A DNA stretch of 64,000 nt from Cycas panzhihuaensis (lineage: Eukaryota > Cycadophyta), in the NCBI GenBank assembly GCA_023213395.1, contig CM041465.1:68331741-68395740 (forward strand). Reading direction: 5' to 3'. Shown in pieces: positions 55,187-64,000 of the stretch (its first letter is position 1; every line of letters starts with the position of its first letter). The notes beneath the pieces are model-generated. The model did not search any database. It was given only the letters and a program-made list of their open reading frames with translations, and was not told the DNA's origin. Position numbers and translations under genes: made by a program.

Positions 55187-58098
55187 CTACTCGATATAGG
55201 ACTTGAGTCTGCTACCATTTACCCGTGTTGGTAGCAGAGGTCCGTCGATTTCTCGAAGCTGCACTGAACCATTTTCGAAAATTTTTTCTGCGATGTATGG
55301 TCCTAACCATCGCATCTTGAGTTCTGGGGTGTGTTTTGAATTTCTTTGTCGTATAGCAATACGTGATCACCCTCATGGAATTGTGGTTTCGCGAGATAGC
55401 GGTCATGCCACGCCTTTTGTCGTCTTTTCTCTATATGCTGCACCCAATTCGCTAGATGTCGCGTTTCTTCCAACCGTATTAAATTTTCCAGTCGTTGTTC
55501 CAGGGACTGGCGGTCGTCGAGTCGGCATTGTATTGCCACTCGCAAACTGGGTATCTCGAACTCAGTTGGAAGAATGGCTTCTGTGCCATACACCAGTTGA
55601 AATGGTGTTTGCCCCACCGATCGCTTATACGTCGTACGAAAAGCCCATAATACGGAAGGTAACTTCTCGGCCCAATCTGATCTGCCGATGTCGCATATCT
55701 TCCGTAAACAGTTCTCGATTATCTTGTTGGAGCTTTCCGCTTGACCGTTGGCTCTGGGATAGTATGGGGTTGATTTCCGATGGCTGATCATGAAGGCAGT
55801 TGTCAATGCTTCCATGGTTTGGTTGAGGAAATGGGCACCTTGGTCACTCACAATCTCCAAGGGGCATCCAAATCTCGTGATTATCACCTCGTGCAATCTT
55901 CTTTGTGCTTTACGCATCGGCTTTCTTCAATGCGTGCTTCTACCCACTTTGTCGTGTAGTCGGTGGCTACTAGAATATATCGGCGTTTGATCGTCGTCTT
56001 CTTTGGTTTGATTGGCCCCACAAAGTCGAGTCCCCACTTTTCAAATGGTGCCAAGGGTAGTATAGGATGCAACGGTGGAAATCACATCGGTTAGGTTTCC
56101 CCACTCGTTGGCGGTGGTCGCATGCTTGAACCCATTTCTTCACGTCGTCGAACATTGATGGCCACGTAATCCCGATGTCAAGATTTTCCGCCATGTGGCC
56201 ATTTTCCCCATGTGGCCACCCGCTCGCCTTCATGTGCTGCGACATAATCGATTTGTCTCATCTTTGTCGAACACAACGTCGCAATATGTCATCGGTCCCA
56301 ATTTATACAATTCTCCACTAATAAGTCGATGCGGCTCCGCTTTTCTAATGAAATTCCTTCTTCATGCGGTCTAATTACGGGACTTTCTGGGTTGCTAGGT
56401 ATTACGGTATACCCTCATACCCGATCTCTGGGACCGCATTCACTTTTGAATAGATTGCGTCTGGAAAAGTCATCTGGTACCCGTAGCTTTCTCTCCATTT
56501 TTATTCTTGATAGTTGATGCGGGATAATGTGCGCCTTACGGTTTCACAATGATTACGAGCGAAAACTCGAACAAAGATTAACCATCTGGCGATTCTTCCT
56601 CGCATAATAGGTTTGTTCACCGGATACATCAAAGCTTGATGGTCGACAAAAAGCAATGGATTAGATAATAAATAGTGTCGAAATTTACGTAGTGCATAAA
56701 CCATGCGAGTGCTTCTCTCTCTGTTGTTGTATAATTACTTTCTGCTCTTGTAAGTTTTCGATGGCAAAATATATTGGATAATCCATTTTATCATCATCGG
56801 TTGGGCCAATACGCATCCAATGGCGTGTGACAGACGCCGTCCACATGCACATGGAAGGTTCTATTCAATCAAGGAATCGTAGTATCGGTCTTTGCTACTA
56901 TGGCTGCTTGATGTTTGAATGCTCGTTCTTGATCTTTAGTCCATATCCATTCAATATTCTTTTCAATAATTCTTCCAGGTCGGATATATACGCATATCCT
57001 CGATAAATTTTCTATAATATCCGGTTAAACCCAAAAACCTTTTAAAGCTTCCTCGTATTTGGTGTCGGAAAGTGTAAAATGGCGGAACACTTTCATTTGG
57101 ATCTGTCGACAATCCTTCTTTCTTGATTATGTGCCCCAAGAGGTTTCCAAATGGTACGAAATGTACACTTTTACGGATTAAGACATGATTTGTTTTCTCG
57201 ACAAGTTTGCAACATTTCTCTTAAGTTTTCCATGTGGTTTTCATTAACCCGTATAATGTCCAATCGTCTAAAAATACAACTTTTTCTCCAATGTACTTAC
57301 GAAGATATTAATCACAATCCGTTGAAATGTTCTTTGGTGCATTCGTAAGACCAAATGGCATTACCTTGTAGGCGTCGTACCCCATTCCGTTCTGAATGTT
57401 GTTTTGGCTCGATCTTACGGGGCAATGCACTTGATTGTACCCACTAAATCCGTCTGTGAATGAATAAATTTCATTTCCTCCATTGCTTCTAGAATATCCT
57501 CCGTGAATGGCAGCGAAATGGATCTTTTCGTTACTTTGTTTAATTGTGCGTAATCCACACGACTCGAATTTTCCCATTTTCTTTGGGACCACTACTACAG
57601 GCTCACCCGATCCGTAGTCAATTTCATATATATACCACCTTCTAGCATTTTATCGATTCGGCTTTTACTTTTCTTTATACTTGATTCATACGATATGGTC
57701 ATTGTTTCCTTTGGTTTAGCGTCTTCCACCAGATCAATGTGATGCATTCCTATTTCCGAAGGAATACCTTTCAAATCTTTATACGACCATGCAAATACAT
57801 CACGGAATTCTTCGAACAATTGCTGAGCTTTGGCTACTGTTTGGGAATCCCAATAATCTCCAATTCGAATGAGTTTAGGATCTTCTGAGTTGCCAACATT
57901 AATTTCTATTGTCTTCAACTTTGTTTGTCCCACATCTTCCACGTTTTCCGTTTTGTGGCCTGGAGTATCTTCTATTTCTCTTTCTCCAACGGTGAATTCT
58001 GTAAACTCTGCAGGATAATTCACAATTTCTTCATTTTCGCTATGTGTGGAATCTATTGTTTCATGATCATTGGATCTTTGTTCTAGTTTTATGCTCAT
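55187..58098 (-). pseudogene. G2 pol: RT, RNase H, integrase
   Basis: RT begins at about 57830 (QQLFEEFRDVFAWSYKDLKG) and continues FTDGFSGYNQVH, VMPFGLTNAPKN. RNase H includes LRKFRHYLLSNP and FVDHQALMYPVNKPIM. Integrase has [19 protein letters not shown] and NGQAESSNKI, so D-D-E is visible. The tail ends LPTRVNGSRLKSYIE before TAG at 55187-55189, as in G1. Frame changes occur every few hundred bases. Confidence 0.9.
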
Positions 58099-58129
58099 TA
58101 TTACGATATGTTTGAGCGTGTCTATTTCT

Positions 58130-59080
58130 TGGTTTTCGAGGTATGCCTAAAGGTTTTGATAAAAGATTCCCTTAGGTTTTCCCAAGTTATCTCTAAGTTC
58201 TTCTCCCTTCCGGGAACCGGTTTTTGCTACTTTCCCGTGGTGTGGTAGAAGTAGTTAGACCAATCCCCTTAGGTATACTCAAGGATTTCCATTACGCTTA
58301 CACACTGTATGTGTTTTCTAGGGTCTGTCCTACATAGAATATTGGGATAGCTAGTTGGTTCGGATGATCGAATCGTATTGAAACATCGATTGCAATTTTG
58401 CCAATGGCTAAGGTTACGTTGGTGAGCTAAGTACCAATACCAAAAGTCCCTCGTAGAGTTAGAATTAAGTCCTGTTGCCAATTGGTTTTATCCCAATTTC
58501 CTGTTCTATCCAATAATCAATACAATGTATTAAATGGGTAGTCCCATATAAGCATTCTCCATAGAATGGTTTAACGTAATCTCAATATAGGTTTGACCGC
58601 TAGTGTTTTACGGAATGGTGATTTTGTTTCCTAGACCGAGACTACGCTAGAAGCACTTACCGACAATCCTCCTTCCATTTCTCCGGTTTTGGCGCCAATG
58701 GTTGGAAGAGATTTAAAATTTGGCGGGTGTACTTCTAAGGAAGAAGAGGAGGGAATGTTACTTCCTTCCTCGGGTTGTATAAAAGGGGGTAGGAATCTAC
58801 CTCGGGACCCACACACAAGTAGACGGGATGTCGGGGTTACTACTAACTAGAAAAAAACTATGAAAATTACTAAATAAACTAGGGGTTGGTTGGTCTAGGG
58901 TGTTATCAGTTTTCAAAGAATCATTAGTCAGCATATAATCAAAAGAATTTAAATTATCATCATCAATGTTTACAGATACATATTTAGATAACAAGTTACA
59001 TCTGAATGAAGAGGAATTTACTTCATAAGCATCCTGGAGCCAGTAATCCACGAACCTCATACCATGTTAAATCGTCCGAA
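58130..59080 (-). pseudogene. G2 second gag-like module
   Basis: Three broken frames match 2086-3036 of G1: MRFVDYWLQDAYEVNSSSFR (from 59060), NIPSSSSLEVHPPNFKSLPT (near 58780), and FWYWYLAHQRNLSHWQN with PRKHIQ (58269-58481). Order and spacing between protease and RT are the same as in G1. Confidence 0.75.
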
Positions 59081-59230
59081 GAGTTGTATCTCACCTCGAG
59101 ATCCGTTGGTTCTTCATGCTGATACTGCTTCAACGTCGTGGGTTCTTCTGCCATGTGGAAGATATGTTCTTCCCCATTGGAAGAGAATGTTGTCTTTGAT
59201 TCTTGTGGTGCTAGATCCTTAAATGCGGAA

Positions 59231-61828
59231 TTACCTCAATTGAATTCCTTCCGGCATTGGTAGCACCACTTTGTTGTTCTTTGTCGACAAAGTGAAGGTT
59301 ACCTTTTCCCAATTCTGGAGGCACTTCGTTCTGTACAACCATGGCCTTCCTAATAACGCTGGGTAGGGAGTGGCTCCTTTTTTACATTCTCTGATCGTGA
59401 AGTCGACTCTTACCACTATCCCTGCCACGTCTACTTTGATATTGGCCAATCTGCCCACGGGTCGTACCAGTAATTCATTGGCCAATTTGAGTGAATAAGT
59501 GGGCTTCCAATTGCGGACTTCCCGGTTTCGCCATGTTGCGATGGGTAACACGTTTCTTGCCCCTCCATCCACAATGACTCGAGGAAATGTTTCTCCCAAT
59601 ACGAGACATGGTTACCATTGGATCCATGTCGAGCGATGGTATAACTTGTTTCAAGCTTTTGGTAATTCCTTTTTGCAACACACCTCCTTTAATCCAATCA
59701 ATCACACGAGACGGAGGAATGGTCAATCGCAATCGCTTCACTAAATTCTCCATTAGTAGCAACATTCAGGAATATCTTGGTGGTAAACCTTTAAACAACT
59801 CCTCCATTTGCACCATTTGCGGTTTTACCGTTGATTCTTCTAGTAGTTTATTTGGCTCTTTTTGTTTGTTTTCGAGCGTAAACATTTTTTGTTTACGGCT
59901 TACCCATTGGCGATGGGTCTTCCTCTGGACTAAACCGTCTAACACTTGTTTTGCTTTCTTGTACCGATCCAATTCGGTTGGGGATGTGGGTATTCTTCAT
60001 CCACTTTCTCTTTACGCTTATTACGCAATTTCACATTTGTCGTTTCCGGCACGATCGTCATTAGATTAGTTGCCTTTGCGTTACCCTTGCAATCTTCCGT
60101 TTTGTGGTCGCTTGGGCCCACGGTTACACACTCTGACGGCTTTTGTTCGTATTCTAACTTCATCGGACATTCGGACTTCCGATTATCAGGCGTGCAGATG
60201 AGGCATCTCCCCATCGGTGTCTCTTCCTCGAGGGTTACGGTGCACCCTCGTTGTATACACATTGCGAGGTGGGTTGCCTCTTCCCGACCTCGACCTCTGA
60301 ATGATTTTCCTCTGGAATTGTAGAAGCAATCCCTAGTTGTGTGGGTATCCACCTCACATATGTGGCACCACTTCTCCATTGGTGCGTCACATTGTTTTTA
60401 AGTTCAATTCACATTCCGGGTGGTATGTGAATTCTCTTCTAAATGTGGCACCACTTGGTCACCCTTCCGGTGTGCTCTTTCTTCTTGATTGTCTCTTCTT
60501 CTTCCGATTATTTCGATTTTCAATCGGGCTACTTCTTTCCTCGGTGCCTCTAATTCCGACTCCTCTTACGCTACTCCAACTGGCGGAAGGGTCGATTATC
60601 TTGATTCATCTCGACTCTCTAATCTCATCTTGCGGTCTTAGCGAGAAGGAATCTTGTCCCCACTGCTTGGCGTCCATTTCCATCTCGAAATCTAATGCCA
60701 ACTCCCGAGCATTCTTGAAAGATTTCAAGGATGAGCTGCATCATGGCTCGCAACTTCTCATTTAGCCCTCGTGAAGTAATTTTTCATATTATGATTTGTG
60801 ATTGTCTCATTGATCATACTCATGCAATGATCTTCATTCGGCTAATGTATGTTAGGGACGGATTCCCGGCCTGCATCGATTCTGTAATGCGATTTCACGC
60901 AACCGTTCTTCGCGAAACTTTTGGAATCTCTCTTCAAATGCTTTCTTAATCTTTGCCCATGGCTCATTTTGTTTATTTCCTTGTACCAAGCCAAGGGTAC
61001 ACCTCTCAATGTCTGGTGAGCGTGCTTTAATCTCATCTTCGTCTGTTATTTTTCTAACATCAATGAGATTACGAAACAAATACACATGCTCTGCTGCGTC
61101 TGAAGTACCATTGAAGACAAGTCTCCCAAAATCTCTATGGTCGTCCATCTTGGGAGATTGCAACCGTTCCCCCCCCGATGGTGATCTTTCCCTCCTCCGT
61201 CCTTTGGGGATGTCTTTGGGAGTGACTCTTGCCCGTATCCTTTCAAACAACGGATTTTTAAGCGGAGTTTTTATATGTATAGGTTCCACTACACCTGGAA
61301 CTTGTATTGTCAATTGTGTTACCGTAATGTAAGATTGATCCGATCCTTTCCGTCGAATCTTCAAGCAATTTGTCTCGTTAGCTTATTTTCCCAATATGCC
61401 GAGGGACCTTCCTCCGCCTTCTTATCATCATCACCTAGGTCCTTGAACCGTCCTCCATTGGTATACTTCCCTCTGTTAAGATTTCCTTATGTTTTTCGTC
61501 CACTTTAGGCTTCCCTTCCAATTCGGGCTAAACAAATCCTCTCGATAGGGTTTGGTGTCAATACCATGCGTTCGTCATGGGTTTCTTCTTCTGGGGTGTC
61601 TGGGCTCCACTTGCCTCGGATCCTTCAACGACCGTCCCTTAGTCTCGTTGTTTTGCGAACTTAGTCTCCTCGCCCTTGAGTTTTGCCTCTTTTGACCATC
61701 TTAGTGCCCTTTGCTGCTGGTTTCTTTTTCCTTAGGTGAAGTATCCTTGGGGCTCTTCCGACCTTGAAGGCCTTTTAGGTGGCATTGGAAGGTCCCACAG
61801 GTACTGTGGCTTAGTTCTGACCCGCCAT
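59231..61828 (-). pseudogene. G2 gag-protease
   Basis: A possible start is the ATG at 61828 (MAGQN, then a stop), giving a basic N-terminal region. The capsid part at 61364-60850 has HVYLFRNLIDVRK and RGVPLAWYKEIN in another frame. Knuckle CHICEVDTHTTRDC is at about 60365-60325, with more near 60110-60215 (CLICTPDNRKSEC; CVTVGPSDHKTEDC, damaged). The protease reads VIVDGGARNVLPIATW at about 59560, again DGG. Confidence 0.87.
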
Positions 61829-61905
61829 CACGGCAGCCGTGGTCCTCTGCCCTTTACACATTCTTTTTTTCTTTGAAACCCCTAGGCCTGTCCCTCCTCA
61901 ATGGG

Positions 61906-61924
61906 CGTGAGGCAGCGGAACCAA
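61906..61924 (-). promoter_or_regulatory. G2 primer binding site, not iMet type
   Basis: Directly inside the 5' LTR the - strand reads TTGGTTCCGCTGCCTCACG. It starts TGG as expected for pairing with a tRNA CCA end, but the rest does not fit TGGTATCAGAGC. I do not name the tRNA. Confidence 0.65.
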
Positions 61925-62740
61925 TGTTGACTTATAGATTCCACACCCTTCGTGGAATCAATGCACTTGTCAAGGTTACAGTGCTATAGTCTAGTTTTAG
62001 GACACATCAACATGGTTATACACATACATTCCACATACATTCCATATATAATTCACGAGAATGGTACACGGTGATGCAATTCAATACATACTTGACACAT
62101 CATCAACATACATCAAGAATGCACCAATTTCCACATAACTCTTCTTTTATTAATTCAGCAGTTCATTTACGAGTGGAATCGTTCTGAGCATTCCAAGGTG
62201 ACATCTGATCCTCTGTTACATATGCGTGCCGGATGGTACTTATCATGCACTCATGCTCCAATCGGGTCATGCGTCTTGTCATCGCACCTTTGCGTACTCT
62301 TGATCTCGGCTCTCACCCTAACTAGGTGAATCATGCGTACCTCCTTAAGTACTCTGTTGGTACCTTTTGGTGAAGGGTTATGACCTTTGTCATAGTACCC
62401 TTCCGACCATGCGTGCCTCTTCAATGTCGTGCCTCTTCACTTAATCTCTTTGGTTACCCTTAATTAATTCTTCCTTTGGTTAAAATGCGTCAAATGCGTC
62501 GTCAGCATCTTCGGTCTTCCTTTGGTCCCACGGAGTAATGCGTCTGCCGCCGGTTTCGATTGCGTTCCGCTATTGATGCGTTCTGTCATGCGTGCCGTTC
62601 AGTGCGCTTTGTCATACGCACCTGAATGCTGTTTTACGCGTTTAGCCTCGTGCGTACCTCCGTCTGGTCCGTACTGCACAACCAGTTATCGACCTACCTC
62701 TGGTCCTCACACAGCCATTGAGTCAATTTTGATGCCAACA
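61925..62740 (-). repeat. G2 5' LTR
   Basis: In + orientation it starts TGTTGACTTATAG and ends GATGCCAACA, followed by TGCAT and the continuation of C3. Confidence 0.95.
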
Positions 62741-62787
62741 TGCATACCAAATGTACTTGTCCCTATTTAATATAGCCTTATGGTTGC

Positions 62788-63340
62788 TGTTAAACCTTAT
62801 GTTTACATGTTAAGATTATGTACTTTATTTCTCATATAATATTTGTACTTTTGTACTTTAGGGGTGACTTATCACTTAAGTGATAAAGTGCGCACCCACA
62901 TTCTTTCTAGTGACACAACGTTGTCACTAAAGGGTCAAATGGACCCGCATGCACTTTTGCTCGCATGAGAGCCCCAAAAGGACACATGTCCTACATGCAA
63001 GGCATGTAACTTGGATGTTTGACACTTGTCAAACATCCAATGCCTCAAGTCTCTCATTTCACTCTATATAATGAGACCTCTCCTCATTGTCTCATATAGA
63101 GTTGGAGTACATTGTTATCTTTGTCGGTTGCTAATCAAACTGTTTATTCATTTGGAGGTTGGACCAATTCCAACCCCACACATTTGGTATTATTCTCTTG
63201 CTCCTTCATTTTTATGATTTGTCTTGCTTATGCTTTTCATCTTGAGAGTATCATACTTGTTAGCATTTGTGCTTTCTAGAACTAGAGTGAACATAACTTT
63301 TAGATCTTGGGATTGTGAGGCCATTAGGCCTCTTTTCACA
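62788..63340 (+). repeat. L6 5' LTR
   Basis: Starts TGTTAAACCTTATG and ends CTCTTTTCACA. It has TATA-like CTCTATATAATGAGACC near 63063-63079, and an inverted pair CACTTAAGTG near 62874. The start was set by where C3 homology ends and a TG begins. Confidence 0.78.
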
Positions 63341-63354
63341 TTTGGTATCAGAGC

Positions 63355-64000
63355 AAGAGGAGACTAGTTCTCTCAATTCTGTTTGCTGCTGCTCAAGGAG
63401 ATTCAAAGAAGGGCTACAAACCCTTGGTGACGACCTTCACCCTCCGAAGGCGATCCAAGGTTTGCTAAGATCCATTTCTTGCAGGTTCAAGCTTACGGAG
63501 GCGGTGTTGAAGGTCGAGGAAGCATACTTCTCAGATTTGAATTTTTTTCTCAGATTTTTTTAAAGGGTGCAGCACTAATTGCTGTTATAAACAATGATTT
63601 CTTTTGAAAATATTATTCTAGTTAATATTTTCACTCAGATTTGTAAAAAGCAGAAAGAATCTAGTCAGATCTATCTTTCTTCTTCTCACTTACCGTTTTT
63701 TCAGCTTTGCTAGCAAATGAACAACTGGGTATCCTTATATATCTGAGCAATCATTTTTGAAGTCTTTCTCTTAGATCCCTCAAACAGCTCTTCATGCCTT
63801 TTTTTTGGGCGTCTGTACATAAACAAGAGTGCTGCTTCGTTGTGGACCGTCCACGCACCCTCGCCTCTGCTCTGCTTGCTTACTGCAGGTGCCACGTTCT
63901 TCTAAAATCGTACGGTAACCGTTCGACTAGCTCAAAGGCTATGCGCCCAGCCTTAGCTTAATCAAGCTTCCTCTCTTCGTATGAGCAACGGACCCTGCTC
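63355..64000. other. L6 leader, no gene recognised
   Basis: Follows the primer site. It contains short frames only; the longest + frame starts in the LTR and crosses the primer site, so it is not a gene. T-rich runs occur at 63540-63640. Confidence 0.55.

Larger units (their letters stand above)
52381..62740 (-). mobile_element. G2: complete Ty3/gypsy element, same family as G1
   Basis: LTRs at 52381-53206 and 61925-62740; target duplication TGCAT at 52376-52380 and 62741-62745. Internal order on the - strand: gag, protease, second gag-like module, RT, RNase H, integrase, repeat array, post-pol ORF, purine tract, hairpin. The primer site next to the 5' LTR reads TGGTTCCGCTGCCTCACG, not the iMet type used by the other elements. 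The coding regions carry many short indels. CpG is much more frequent than in neighbouring elements. Confidence 0.96.
51069..62787 (-). mobile_element. C3: copia element interrupted by G2 and cut by L6
   Basis: The 3' LTR is about 51069-51266, followed by the purine tract (TTAAGAGAAGG on the - strand), RNase H and RT. RT coding stops at 52380, where G2 inserts, and resumes at 62746-62787 (GYIK, GQ, HLV then CKLKNALY). Beyond that, L6 takes over. Gag, protease and integrase of C3 are outside the window. Confidence 0.88.
62788..64000 (+). mobile_element. L6: LTR retroelement, 5' end only
   Basis: An LTR of about 553 bp (62788-63340) is followed by TGGTATCAGAGC at 63343-63354. It inserts into C3 coding sequence after 62787. 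The rest to the window end is leader or gag-proximal sequence with no recognised coding motif, so the superfamily cannot be told. The 3' end and target duplication are outside the window. Confidence 0.8.

Noticed and set aside
55203-55787. Long + strand frame of 194 codons
   Set aside because: It is the reverse of G2 integrase, whose catalytic motifs read clearly on the - strand.
63315-63563. Frame of 82 codons on the + strand
   Set aside because: It starts inside the L6 LTR and crosses the primer site, so it cannot be a natural gene start.

Overview
This is nuclear DNA of a large-genome seed plant. Spliced exons of a plant-type mitochondrial carrier gene sit in very long introns, and nearly everything else is nested plant LTR retrotransposons (Ty3/gypsy and Ty1/copia). 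The intron size and repeat load suggest a gymnosperm, but I cannot prove that from the sequence. I see no tRNA, rRNA, CRISPR or bacterial-type feature.

Layout. (1) 1-8899: Ty3/gypsy element G1 on the + strand, cut off by the left window edge (gag-protease, a second gag-like module, RT-RNase H-integrase, a repeat array, a post-pol ORF, 3' LTR). (2) 9586-11285: a foldback of two inverted, diverged LTR-like arms; the left arm is interrupted by a solo LTR (9877-10747, duplication TTATT) related to G1. (3) 11286-18847: host gene territory. Three exons (14326-14432, 16451-16514, 16745-16854) encode part of an NDT-type mitochondrial carrier; the other exons are outside the window or not visible. (4) 18848-37330: copia element C1 (- strand) is split by chromovirus G3 (- strand, 19013-32524, duplication CCGAT). 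G3 in turn holds chromovirus G4 (+, 22120-27775, duplication GATAC) and a short gag-only element N5 (+, 28843-30962, duplication AATTT). (5) 37331-39430 and 44715-45912: unrecognised, decayed retroelement-like DNA split by full-length copia C2 (-, 39431-44714). (6) 45913-49825: decayed copia C4 (+), followed by copia relics C5 and C3 (-). (7) C3 is interrupted by the complete gypsy element G2 (-, 52381-62740, duplication TGCAT), a relative of G1, and is then cut by a new LTR element L6 (+, from 62788), which runs off the right edge.

How it fits together. Only the carrier exons look like host coding sequence. The retroelements are almost all broken by stops and frameshifts. The most unusual content is the G1/G2 family, which carries a second gag-like module between protease and RT, a conserved ORF after integrase, a GTAC-rich tandem array and a perfectly conserved hairpin near the 3' LTR. 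The second is a leader segment shared by the gypsy element G3 and the copia elements C1, C2 and C4.
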